Origin: a virus
Virus record (IMG/VR): IMGVR_UViG_3300000553_000254
Coordinates: 1 to 28,422 of that record
Direction: 5' to 3' (one strand)
DNA: 28,422 bases
Shown: in pieces, positions 4,272-11,280 of the stretch
Layout of the letters: each line of letters begins with the position of its first letter
Numbering within the stretch: position 1 is the first letter of the stretch
The notes under the pieces: model-generated
The model's input: only the letters and a program-made list of their open reading frames with translations
Database searches by the model: none
What the model was told of the DNA's origin: nothing
Translations under genes and position numbers: made by a program

Positions 4272-4502
4272 ATGATGACCACTGATCAAGAAAAAAAACT
4301 AGACGATATCTACACTGCAATAGTAGGTAATCAAAATACAGGAGTAAAAGGTCTTGCATCTAGAGTTGATAGTCTTGAAGCTTATAAAGAGTCAGATGAA
4401 AAACTTAAAGGTAAAATTGCCGGTGGACTTATCATTGGTACCCCAATCCTTATTGGATTGTATCATTGGTTTCTTGATCATTTCTTTGGTATAAAACATT
4501 AA
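4272..4502 (+). CDS. Coiled-coil plus C-terminal membrane helix protein, XhlA/holin-like architecture (76 aa)
   Basis: Two adjacent ATGs (4272 and 4275) give 76 or 75 residues. The first ~47 residues are a charged helix (DQEKKLDDIYTAIVGNQ, LASRVDSLEAYKESDEKLKG). One membrane segment of about 20 residues follows (KIAGGLIIGTPILIGLYHWF), then the short tail LDHFFGIKH. A coiled coil followed by one C-terminal helix is the layout of XhlA/hemolysin-type accessory holins. An endolysin gene follows 1.2 kb downstream (5720). No sequence motif proves a holin; a virion or membrane anchor is possible. A strong terminator follows at 4543. Confidence 0.7.
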   Translation: MMTTDQEKKLDDIYTAIVGNQNTGVKGLASRVDSLEAYKESDEKLKGKIAGGLIIGTPILIGLYHWFLDHFFGIKH

Positions 4503-4542
4503 TTGTTTTCCGTCCTGGAAAACTTTACACTGCCAAGTGTTG

Positions 4543-4577
4543 AATCCCAAATCCTTAAAAAAGATTTGGGATTTTTA
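4543..4577 (+). terminator. Rho-independent terminator
   Basis: Perfect 11-bp stem (AATCCCAAATC 4543-4553 with GATTTGGGATT 4563-4573), loop of nine mostly A residues, then TTTAAG. It separates the 3420-4502 genes from the unit starting at 4689. Confidence 0.85.
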
Positions 4578-4630
4578 AGTTTAAACTTGTAAGGTTAAAC
4601 AATATTAATTTTCAAAATTAATGTCATTAA

Positions 4631-4662
4631 TTTGTATAATAACTAAAATAAGTTTAACTTTG
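4631..4662 (+). promoter_or_regulatory. Host-type promoter, TTTG-N20-TAACTTTG
   Basis: TTTG at 4631-4634, a 20-nt spacer and TAACTTTG at 4655-4662 match the Bacteroidota primary-sigma consensus (-33 TTTG, -7 TAnnTTTG). It lies between a terminator and the 4689 gene, which leaves a leader of about 20 nt. It is the best host-type promoter in the window. Confidence 0.75.
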
Positions 4663-4688
4663 AAAAGTTTAAACCTAAACCTATAACA

Positions 4689-5060
4689 ATGGCAAACCAA
4701 AATCAAGAACCAACTCCTGAGCAAATAGCCGCGTATATTGCAAGAGTTGAAGAAATTCAAAAGGCTGACATGGCCCAATGGAAGAAAGAAGAATCTTACA
4801 TTAAAGCAAAGAAAGCTCATCTTACTTTAATGGTGGAATTATCTGAGTTAGATCTGCGTTATAAAGTAGCGCGTATGAGAATTGCTCAAATGATGGCTCC
4901 TCAACAACCTGATGAAGACACTGAAGAACAAGATGGTCCTGAACCACAAATGCCTGAAGTTCCCACTAACAAAGTAGCATCAGAACCTCCAGTAGAAGAA
5001 CAAGAAGAAACCAGCAATGGTCTTTCTGAAAACCAAATCCGTAAACTTAAAAAGAGCTAA
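4689..5060 (+). CDS. Helical, acidic-tailed hypothetical protein (123 aa)
   Basis: ATG at 4689 after leader CCTAAACCTATAACA. Residues ~8-70 are one or two long amphipathic helices with alternating Lys/Glu and hydrophobic positions (EQIAAYIARVEEIQKADM, AHLTLMVELSELDLRY, VARMRIAQMM), suggesting a coiled coil. Residues 71-112 are disordered, very acidic and Pro/Gln/Glu-rich (PDEDTEEQDGPEPQMPEVP). A short basic end follows (NQIRKLKKS). The family is not recognised. It is the first gene after a good promoter and ends 1 nt before the thyX start, so the two are translationally linked. Confidence 0.8.
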   Translation: MANQNQEPTPEQIAAYIARVEEIQKADMAQWKKEESYIKAKKAHLTLMVELSELDLRYKVARMRIAQMMAPQQPDEDTEEQDGPEPQMPEVPTNKVASEPPVEEQEETSNGLSENQIRKLKKS

Positions 5061-5061
5061 G

Positions 5062-5715
5062 ATGAAAGTAGAACTTATATCTCATACATCTAGTGTAGAT
5101 CTTTTACCTGAAGAGATCATTGTATATACGGCTAGGGTTTCCAATCCAGAGAATCAAATGAATATGGAAACTGCAGACAGATTGATTGCTTTCTTGATTA
5201 AACATAAGCATTGGTCCCCATTTGAAATGGTTGATATGACTGTTTCAATTGAAACATCTAGGGCTATTGCTCAACAAATCTTGAGACACAGAAGCTTTTC
5301 TTTTCAGGAATTTTCCCAAAGGTATTCTAAGGCTACAGAATTTGAGCCAGTACAATTAAGAAAACAAGCTGAAAAGAATAGACAATCCTCTACAGAATCC
5401 TTCAATCCTAAAATGTTCAATACATTAGAAGGTATTATAGATGCTCAAAAACTTATTGAAGAACATATAATGTATAGTGAACGTTTATATAAAGACCTTC
5501 TAGATAAAGGTGTGGCTAAAGAATGTGCGCGTATGGTACTCCCTTTAACTACCCAAACTAAGATTTACATGAAGGGTTCTGTAAGAAGTTGGATCCATTA
5601 TTTGCAAATCAGGTGTGCTGAGAATACTCAATTAGAACACAGGGAGATTGCTTTAGCAATTTCTGATATCTTTAAGAACTTATTTCCTAATATTTCTAAA
5701 TCCCTAAATCTTTAA
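5062..5715 (+). CDS. thyX: Flavin-dependent thymidylate synthase ThyX (217 aa)
   Basis: ThyX makes dTMP from dUMP using FAD, NADPH and methylene-tetrahydrofolate, and so feeds phage DNA synthesis. The family signature RHRX7S is complete at residues 75-85 (RHRSFSFQEFS), followed by QRYSK. Upstream is the conserved HWSPFE (residues 50-55), and downstream the C-terminal substrate-binding stretch RSWIHYLQIRCAENTQLEHREIA. Length is normal for the family. The frame is open 45 nt further upstream, but the ATG at 5062 gives the canonical start MKVELISH and sits 1 nt after the previous stop. The gene lies among lysis and packaging genes, not with other nucleotide-metabolism genes. Strong call. Confidence 0.95.
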   Translation: MKVELISHTSSVDLLPEEIIVYTARVSNPENQMNMETADRLIAFLIKHKHWSPFEMVDMTVSIETSRAIAQQILRHRSFSFQEFSQRYSKATEFEPVQLRKQAEKNRQSSTESFNPKMFNTLEGIIDAQKLIEEHIMYSERLYKDLLDKGVAKECARMVLPLTTQTKIYMKGSVRSWIHYLQIRCAENTQLEHREIALAISDIFKNLFPNISKSLNL

Positions 5716-5719
5716 CCTC

Positions 5720-6406
5720 ATGGCTTTTACAGATGACTTATTAACCCCGGGTGTTTACTTTCAACAAGTTGTTAAGAAGAACACTATTTACATTCACCAT
5801 ACTGCAGGTGGTAACCGTCCTGACTGGACTATTTCAGGATGGCAATCAGCAACAGATAAAGAAGGACATCATGTCCCTGTATCTACTGCATATGTTATTG
5901 GTGGTAAAGCTACTACTGATGGTAACACTGACTTTGATGGCAAGGTGTACCGCGCATTTGATGATAAGTATTGGGCCTACCATCTAGGTCTTAATGCAGC
6001 AAACAATGTTCAATTGAATAGTGAATCAGTTGCTATTGAGATCTGTAACTACGGACCACTTACAAAGACTATTAATGGTACCTATTTGAACTATGTTAAT
6101 AAAGCAGTTCCAGAATCAGATGTAGTAGATTTAGGTAAACCTTTTAGAGGGTTCCGTTACTATCATAAATATACTGATGCTCAATTAGTTAGCCTTAAAG
6201 CATTGATATTAGATGTGGCTAAAGTTCATTCTATAGATTTGTCAGTAGGTTTAAAGCAATTAGTTCCACTAGGAGCTACAGCTTTTGAACTTAACCAAGG
6301 TGCATTAAAAGGTACCGGAGGATTATGGACACATACCAATGTACGTCAGGATAAATTTGATTGCTCACCACAACCTCAATTACTTGAACTAATTAAATCT
6401 TTATAA
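5720..6406 (+). CDS. N-acetylmuramoyl-L-alanine amidase, PGRP/amidase-2 type endolysin (228 aa)
   Basis: Cuts the amide bond between N-acetylmuramic acid and the first L-Ala of peptidoglycan; probable host-lysis enzyme. Visible features are YIHHTAGG (residues 24-31, H26 the likely first zinc ligand), the PGRP core VSTAYVIGG, the YWAYHLGLNA strand-loop (YWA..H..G is typical), the strand SVAIEICNYG, and near the end WTHTNVRQDKFDCSP. There H205 and C215 would be the other zinc ligands, with a Lys (K212) close to the Cys as in T7 lysozyme-type amidases. No signal peptide or membrane segment is present, so release would need a holin (4272-4502 is a candidate). The start at 5720 is 4 nt after thyX. 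Confidence 0.9.
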   Translation: MAFTDDLLTPGVYFQQVVKKNTIYIHHTAGGNRPDWTISGWQSATDKEGHHVPVSTAYVIGGKATTDGNTDFDGKVYRAFDDKYWAYHLGLNAANNVQLNSESVAIEICNYGPLTKTINGTYLNYVNKAVPESDVVDLGKPFRGFRYYHKYTDAQLVSLKALILDVAKVHSIDLSVGLKQLVPLGATAFELNQGALKGTGGLWTHTNVRQDKFDCSPQPQLLELIKSL

Positions 6407-6408
6407 AC

Positions 6409-6603
6409 ATGGCTGAAATAAAAGTTGACCTACAGATAGTTTATAGTAATACAGAAGCGCCTAAAGTTCTCATAGCTAAGAACAAGGTTCCAATGTCAGT
6501 TATAATCCAGGACCTAGATGATGCTTTAAATCAACTTAATGATACATTAATTGATGAAGCTTTAGAAGAGGTTCCTGAAGATGGGGTTCATAAATACATC
6601 TAA
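6409..6603 (+). CDS. Small acidic hypothetical protein (64 aa)
   Basis: ATG at 6409, only 2 nt after the amidase stop, so very probably co-translated. The product starts MAEIKVDLQIVYSNTEAP, with a short beta segment, then a helix (SVIIQDLDDALNQLNDTLIDEALEEV) and the end PEDGVHKYI. The family is not recognised. The same frame continues for 22 sense codons beyond the TAA (GRLSTDRKKVEELLKEIATP...), which looks like coding sequence. The stop may therefore be recent, or belong next to a decayed small gene (see 6581-6672). Confidence 0.65.
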   Translation: MAEIKVDLQIVYSNTEAPKVLIAKNKVPMSVIIQDLDDALNQLNDTLIDEALEEVPEDGVHKYI

Positions 6604-6672
6604 GGAAGACTTTCAACTGATAGAAAAAAGGTTGAAGAACTTCTGAAAGAGATAGCTACTCCATCAGTCTAA
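6581..6672 (+). pseudogene. Remnant of a small helical gene split over two frames
   Basis: An ATG at 6581 opens a 21-aa frame (MGFINTSKEDFQLIEKRLKN...) that overlaps the end of the 64-aa gene and stops at 6644-6646. A second frame, in line with the 64-aa gene but after its TAA, encodes RKKVEELLKEIATPSV up to 6672. Joining them by a one-base shift near 6635-6645 gives a continuous Lys/Glu-rich helix of about 30 residues. Both pieces look like real protein, so an inactivating indel or a sequence error is the simplest reading. Confidence 0.35.
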
Positions 6673-6706
6673 TTTATATTAAGCGTAATAGAAAACCTAA
6701 ACCAAC

Positions 6707-7078
6707 ATGGCAATTTCATTAACACAAGTGGATAAACAAATCCGTATGGATTTATGGCGTATAGTCAAGCTTCAGCTTGCTATGCATTGCCATATTAAAG
6801 ATATAATTATATCTGATTTAGATCTTAGTTGTCTTACTCTCCTGGCATTAACAGGAGAGAAGACTCTAGGAGAATTTTGTAATGATGCTTCTTCTAATAA
6901 GATTTTTGGCTGTAGTCAATCTGTAAGGAATGCAGTTACTAAAGCTGAAAAGAAAGGTTTGATTATAAAGAAAGGATCTAATAAAAAGAAGATAGCTCTT
7001 AACATTCCTGACATTCAAACTGAAGGGAATATTTTTATTAACTATAAAATCTTAAGAGTTGAACCAGCAACAGTATAA
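6707..7078 (+). CDS. Predicted winged-helix/HTH DNA-binding protein (123 aa)
   Basis: ATG at 6707 after leader GAAAACCTAAACCAAC. Residues ~35-95 have the shape of a winged helix: a helix (SDLDLSCLTLLALTGEKTLGEFC), then SVRNAVTKAEKKGLIIKKG. The latter is the usual recognition helix leading into the wing, with a basic hairpin KKGSNKKKIAL. The C-terminus is a short beta segment. A site-specific DNA-binding role, such as regulator or packaging/replication factor, is an inference from this pattern. It overlaps the HU/IHF-like gene by 20 nt and heads the packaging cluster. The exact family is not recognised. Confidence 0.7.
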   Translation: MAISLTQVDKQIRMDLWRIVKLQLAMHCHIKDIIISDLDLSCLTLLALTGEKTLGEFCNDASSNKIFGCSQSVRNAVTKAEKKGLIIKKGSNKKKIALNIPDIQTEGNIFINYKILRVEPATV

Positions 7079-7505
7079 TAAACTAATAGCAAAGACAGCT
7101 GAAGAAACAGGTTACTCTGAAGAACTAGTTGATTGTATAGTTGACTTCTATTGGAAAGAGATTAAACTCAAAATGAATACGTTAAAGTTTTTAAGAATCA
7201 AGATTATAAACTTTGGAGTGTTTACCATTAACCATTTAAAATTGGAAAAAAGGTATGAGGATCTTAAATCTAAAATAGAACAGTCAGAACTACCTTTAAC
7301 GTTTGGAAGAATGGAAAGATACAATGAAGCTGTTGAGTATTGTGCTAAACTAGAAAAACTAGTTGCAGATACTAAAAAAGAATATGAACTAGAAAAACAA
7401 CACATAATTAAAAAACATGGAGAACTCTATTATAAAAATCTGGAAAGAAAAAGGCAAAATATTAGAAGGCGTAAAAAACTCTCTGTTCAAGACGGAGCAT
7501 GTTGA
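7059..7505 (+). CDS. HU/IHF-family DNA-bending protein with C-terminal coiled coil (148 aa)
   Basis: Residues 1-66 match the HU/IHF N-terminal half and dimer core: a helix-turn-helix (YNKLIAKTAEETGYSEELVDCIVDFYWKEI) followed by FLRIKIINFGVFTINHLKLEKR, where IxxFGxF is the HU/IHF signature. The long DNA-embracing arm with its Pro is not obvious. Instead residues 70-148 are a Lys/Glu-rich coiled coil ending in a very basic segment (RKRQNIRRRKK). IHF-like subunits near the packaging genes are typical of crAss-like phages. The only in-frame start giving the complete domain is TTG at 7059, inside the end of the previous gene; the first ATG would delete half the domain. Function in DNA bending for packaging or replication is inferred. 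Confidence 0.75.
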   Translation: MNQQQYNKLIAKTAEETGYSEELVDCIVDFYWKEIKLKMNTLKFLRIKIINFGVFTINHLKLEKRYEDLKSKIEQSELPLTFGRMERYNEAVEYCAKLEKLVADTKKEYELEKQHIIKKHGELYYKNLERKRQNIRRRKKLSVQDGAC

Positions 7506-7755
7506 AGATATTGCTGCCCAACGTAAAGCTATCTGTGAGGCTTGTCCTCATATAGATACTGAAGGAAGTAAATGTATGGTACCAGGAACTAATCCATGTT
7601 GTGGTCTTTGTGGATGTTCTTTAGCTTTTAAATTAAGATCTTTATCTAGTGCTTGTGATGACTCCCGCTGGAAAGCAGAGGTTACTGAAGAAGAAGAAAA
7701 CGCTATTAATGAACAAATTAAATCTAAAGAAAATGATACTAACATTCACTCCTGA
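7417..7755 (+). CDS. Cys-rich, probable zinc-binding protein (112 aa)
   Basis: Eight Cys lie in the middle (C40, C43, C53, C61, C62, C65, C67, C80), in the pattern CxxC...C...CCxxCxC...C around GTNPCCGLCGCSLAFKLRS. This suggests one or two zinc sites. The N-terminal helix (IIKIWKEKGKILEGVKN) is basic and the C-terminus is acidic (VTEEEENAINEQIKSKEND). I recall similar small Cys proteins, also unassigned, next to packaging genes of gut phages. The start at 7417 overlaps the HU/IHF-like gene by 89 nt, unusually long. A start further in would remove only the helix. Its 3' end overlaps the nuclease gene by 23 nt. Confidence 0.7.
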   Translation: MENSIIKIWKEKGKILEGVKNSLFKTEHVEDIAAQRKAICEACPHIDTEGSKCMVPGTNPCCGLCGCSLAFKLRSLSSACDDSRWKAEVTEEEENAINEQIKSKENDTNIHS

Positions 7756-8563
7756 GAAACATGAATACAAAAGTGTAGATACCTTAATAGATTGGTTAAG
7801 TGTAACAACTTTTGTAAGCCACTTTAAACAACCTTTTGATTCTGTAAAGTCTTCTATCAGTTCTTCTAAGAATAAGAAATCTACTTGGTATGGAATGAAT
7901 CCGGAATCTATAAGAAATATATGGGATAATGAAGGCTTCCGCGCAACTGACATGGGTACCTGGTATCATGATCAAAGAGAAAAAGATATAACTGATTGTG
8001 ATACAATTGTAAGAGATGGTATAGAACTTCCTGTATTTAAACCATTATTTAAAGAGGGTATTAAAATTGCACCTGAACAAAAACTTGTTAATGGTATTTA
8101 TCCAGAACATTTTGTTTATCTAGTATCTGCAGGATTATGTGGACAATCAGATAGGGTAGAAGTTATCAATGATCATGTTAATATTGGAGATTACAAAACC
8201 AATAAGAAACTAAATTTCAATGGGTACACTAATTGGGAAGGTGTTACTACAATGATGACTGGTCCACTTTCTCATCTAGAAGATTGTCACATTGTACATT
8301 ATGGTATTCAATTAAGTTTGTATATGTACATGATTCTAAAACATAATCACAACTTAAAACCTGGTAAGTTAACCATAGAACATGTGATTTTTGAAAGTGA
8401 AGGTAAAGATGCCCATGGATATCCTCTTTATAAAAAGGATGAACAAGGAAACTTTATAGTAAAGGATGTACAGGTTCACGAATTACCTTATTATAAGAAA
8501 GAAGTTCAGGACATGATTAACTATGTAAAAAGTAATAGACACCTAATTAAAACCAAGAAATAA
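7733..8563 (+). CDS. PD-(D/E)XK family nuclease (276 aa)
   Basis: A Cas4/RecB-like nuclease fold is recognisable. In order: GTWYHD (H79), PEQKLV (E105), AGLCGQSDRVEV (D140, motif with catalytic Asp), the strand NIGDYKTNKK (D153 and K155, the D-x-K core), and the motif HYGIQLSLYMYMIL (Q193, the QxxxY helix of this family). It would cut DNA with a metal ion; a role in genome processing, recombination or packaging is inferred from its place just before TerL. The frame is open 84 nt further upstream, but the ATG at 7733 (MILTFTPEKHEY) is chosen because it gives the usual short overlap with the Cys-rich gene. It is joined to the next gene by TAATG. Confidence 0.85.
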   Translation: MILTFTPEKHEYKSVDTLIDWLSVTTFVSHFKQPFDSVKSSISSSKNKKSTWYGMNPESIRNIWDNEGFRATDMGTWYHDQREKDITDCDTIVRDGIELPVFKPLFKEGIKIAPEQKLVNGIYPEHFVYLVSAGLCGQSDRVEVINDHVNIGDYKTNKKLNFNGYTNWEGVTTMMTGPLSHLEDCHIVHYGIQLSLYMYMILKHNHNLKPGKLTIEHVIFESEGKDAHGYPLYKKDEQGNFIVKDVQVHELPYYKKEVQDMINYVKSNRHLIKTKK

Positions 8564-9081
8564 TGATAATTAGTTTGATAGATATAGAAAATGGTGTTAT
8601 AATACCTAGTGTACACTGTTATAATTTAAAGAAGCTAAAGGCTGTAAAAGAAGCTTATCCTGAAAACCATATTAAGGTTTATTCATATCTCTTTTATATG
8701 ACGTGTCCTAACCCTGAGATTAATCCTTTCTTTAATACTCCTGAAGAGACTAAAGAGGAATTAATCCTTGTAGAAGTTGGTGTGGACTTTTCAACAGAAG
8801 ATACAGTTGTTCAAGAAGCTTTAGCTCTTTGTCACACTTTATATGAAACCCCAACCTTAAGAGCTTTTAATGGTATTAAAAGCATGCTTGATAGATTGGC
8901 TACTTACATGGGTAGCACAAGCATATCCCATGGTAGAGATGGTAACCTAACAGCTTTAATTAATGCGGCCTCTAAATATAATGAGGTAAGAGATGCTTAT
9001 AAAGGTGCCTATAAAGATCTTATGGAAGAACAAAAAGGTTCTGCGCGCGGAGGTTCATTTACAGCTTATGACCAAAAATAA
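8563..9081 (+). CDS. Conserved-looking protein upstream of TerL, small-terminase candidate (172 aa)
   Basis: It shares one base with the nuclease gene (TAATG at 8561-8565) and one with TerL (TAATG at 9079-9083), so the three are translationally coupled. Residues 1-75 are a compact alpha/beta region (MIISLIDIENGVIIPSVHCY, NHIKVYSYLFYMTCPNPEIN). Residues ~85-150 are helical (EALALCHTLYETPTLRAFNG, RLATYMGSTSISHGRDGNLT, YNEVRDAYKGAYKDLMEE). The tail GSARGGSFTAYDQK is flexible. The gene before TerL often encodes the small terminase subunit, and the helical C-terminal half would suit an oligomer, but no HTH is visible. Small terminase is therefore only a hypothesis. Confidence 0.75.
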   Translation: MIISLIDIENGVIIPSVHCYNLKKLKAVKEAYPENHIKVYSYLFYMTCPNPEINPFFNTPEETKEELILVEVGVDFSTEDTVVQEALALCHTLYETPTLRAFNGIKSMLDRLATYMGSTSISHGRDGNLTALINAASKYNEVRDAYKGAYKDLMEEQKGSARGGSFTAYDQK

Positions 9082-11279
9082 TGGATAACTACATAGATAT
9101 ACCACAATGGAAAAACGGTACATGGTCTCTTAGATCATTTGCTACCTTACAAGATTTTAGGGATTTTGTATTAAGCATGTTTAAAATCCCTGGTGAATAT
9201 AACTTTGATGAGACTAGTTACATGTTTAATGAGCAGGCCCGGATCTGGAATAAAACTAAGATTTATTGTGCAGCTCCTTATATGAGTAAAGATTTTCTTA
9301 ACTATTGGGATGATCAGAAATTAAAATGTAGAAGAGGGGTTATATTTGTGAATGATAAAAACACCTGGTATATTCCTAGAGATTATTACATGTGGTTAAA
9401 TTTTCTTCCTATATATGATAAGGAGTCTGCTAAATTTGGTTTTGCTAAAGTAAGGGATGCACAATATCATATGGCCTTATATGAGTGCTTAGCTGAATTA
9501 CATTATAGACATATAGCCATCTTAAAGAAACGTCAGATAGCATCTAGTTATTATCACGCTGCTAAAATGATTAATCAGATTTGGTTTGAAGAAGGTTCCA
9601 TTAATAAAATGGGGGCTAGCCATAAAGATTACATTAATGAAAAAGGAACTTGGAAGTTCTTAAATGAATATATGTCTTTCTTAAATGAACATACTGCTTG
9701 GTACCGGCCAATGACTCCTGGTAAAGTAGGTATGTGGCAACAACAAATTGAATCTAAAAAGGGTAATAAAAAATCCATGGTAGGTCTGAAAGGAACCATT
9801 CAAGGATTAACTTTTGATAAGGATCCTACTAATGGTGTAGGGGGACCTTGTAAAATATTCTTTCATGAAGAAGCGGGTATTGCCCCTAAGATGGATGCCA
9901 CATATGAATTTGCCACACCGGCTCTTCAATCTGGAGATCTTACTACTGGTGTTTTTATAGCAGCTGGATCCGTGGGTGATTTAGATCAGTGCGGACCTCT
10001 TAAACAAATGATTCTATACCCAGAGGTTAATAACATTTACGCGGTGGATACCAACCTTTTAGATGACAAAGGAACCATTGGTGTATCCGGTTTGTTCATC
10101 CCAGAACAATGGTCTATGCCACCCTATATAGATTCCTATGGTAACTCTTTAGTTGCTGATGCCATTCAAGCCATAGATGACAAAAGACTTATATGGAAAA
10201 AAGATCTTCAACCTGATATTTATCAGTTAAGGATCTCTCAACGTCCTAAGAATATAGCTGAAGCTTTTGCATTTAGAAAAGCCTCTGTATTTCCTTTACA
10301 TCTTGTCAGTGCTCAGAAACAAAGGATTGAAGAGAAAACATACGCGTATGAATTTATAGAACTTAGCTATGATGCTCTAGGAAAAGTAGAATCTAAAACA
10401 TCTACTAAGTATCCTATCAGGGAATTCCCAATATCTATGCGGACAGAAGATAAAGAAGGGGTATTAGTAGTTTGGGAAAGACCTATTCCAAATGCTCCTT
10501 TTGCAACTTACTATGCTTCTGTGGATCCTGTGTCTGAAGGAAAGACAACTACTTCAGACTCCCTTTGTTCTATTATTGTTTATAAGAATCCAATAGAGGT
10601 AACTAAGAATACCCCTGATGGACCACAAACCCATATTGAAGGTGACAAAATAGTAGCATCTTGGTGTGGCCGGTTTGATGATGTTAATAAAACACATGAG
10701 AGATTAGAAAAGATAATTGAATGGTATAATGCGTGGACGGTAGTGGAAAACAACGTACCTTTGTTTATTAGACATATGATTGAAAGAAAGAAGCAAAAGT
10801 ACCTGGTCCCAAAGACCCAAATGATCTTCTTAAAAGAGATAGGTTCTAATGCCAATGTATATCAAGAGTATGGATGGAGAAATACCGGTACACTGTTTAA
10901 ACAACATCTTCTTAGTTATGGAATTGAATTCTTAAAAGAACATTTAGATGAGGAAACTAAACCGGACGGTACCATTGTAAAAACCATTTATGGGGTAGAA
11001 AGGATTCCAGATATGATGATTCTGGAAGAAATGGCAGCCTATGAAGAGGGTTTAAACGTGGATAGATTAGTTTCTTTTTGTGCTTTAATTGCCTTTGTAA
11101 AAGTGCAACAAGCTAATAGAGGGATGAAAAAAAGAGTAGAAGAATCAAAAGAAGACTTGCAAAAGTCAAAAAATTTGTATAAATTGTCTAAGAGTGCATT
11201 TAATCATATGGGAGGAAGGGGTCAATCTCCTGATTCCAATTATACAGTTAAAAGAAGTGCTTTTAAAAACTTAAAGTAA
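9081..11279 (+). CDS. terL: Terminase large subunit, DNA-packaging ATPase/nuclease (732 aa)
   Basis: Drives ATP-dependent packaging into the prohead through the portal and cuts the concatemer. The ATPase half has a deviant Walker A-like segment KKRQIASS (residues 149-156), a Walker B strand ending CKIFFHEEAG (257-266, catalytic Glu), and a coupling motif FIAAGSVG (292-299). The RNase-H-like nuclease half shows ATYYASVDPVSEG (first Asp, D482) with SLCSIIVYK, then VVENN (E556), and near the end RIPDMMILEEMAAYEEGLNV before the Asp of DRLVSFCAL (D661). The C-terminal 50 residues are basic and helical. Length fits TerL of crAss-like phages. It directly precedes the portal gene (1-nt gap). Confidence 0.92.
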   Translation: MDNYIDIPQWKNGTWSLRSFATLQDFRDFVLSMFKIPGEYNFDETSYMFNEQARIWNKTKIYCAAPYMSKDFLNYWDDQKLKCRRGVIFVNDKNTWYIPRDYYMWLNFLPIYDKESAKFGFAKVRDAQYHMALYECLAELHYRHIAILKKRQIASSYYHAAKMINQIWFEEGSINKMGASHKDYINEKGTWKFLNEYMSFLNEHTAWYRPMTPGKVGMWQQQIESKKGNKKSMVGLKGTIQGLTFDKDPTNGVGGPCKIFFHEEAGIAPKMDATYEFATPALQSGDLTTGVFIAAGSVGDLDQCGPLKQMILYPEVNNIYAVDTNLLDDKGTIGVSGLFIPEQWSMPPYIDSYGNSLVADAIQAIDDKRLIWKKDLQPDIYQLRISQRPKNIAEAFAFRKASVFPLHLVSAQKQRIEEKTYAYEFIELSYDALGKVESKTSTKYPIREFPISMRTEDKEGVLVVWERPIPNAPFATYYASVDPVSEGKTTTSDSLCSIIVYKNPIEVTKNTPDGPQTHIEGDKIVASWCGRFDDVNKTHERLEKIIEWYNAWTVVENNVPLFIRHMIERKKQKYLVPKTQMIFLKEIGSNANVYQEYGWRNTGTLFKQHLLSYGIEFLKEHLDEETKPDGTIVKTIYGVERIPDMMILEEMAAYEEGLNVDRLVSFCALIAFVKVQQANRGMKKRVEESKEDLQKSKNLYKLSKSAFNHMGGRGQSPDSNYTVKRSAFKNLK

Positions 11280-11280
11280 T

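Noticed and set aside
5017-5061. Longer ThyX start
   Set aside because: The extra 15 residues overlap the previous gene and are not part of the family; the ATG at 5062 gives the normal N-terminus.
6601-6672. Programmed readthrough of TAA giving an 87-aa protein
   Set aside because: TAA is the common stop in this phage, there is no recoding signal, and an overlapping frame is equally protein-like, so a broken gene is simpler.
7649-7732. Longer start of the PD-(D/E)XK nuclease
   Set aside because: The extra residues are an out-of-frame reading of the Cys-rich gene (Lys-rich, no fold); the ATG at 7733 is a better start.
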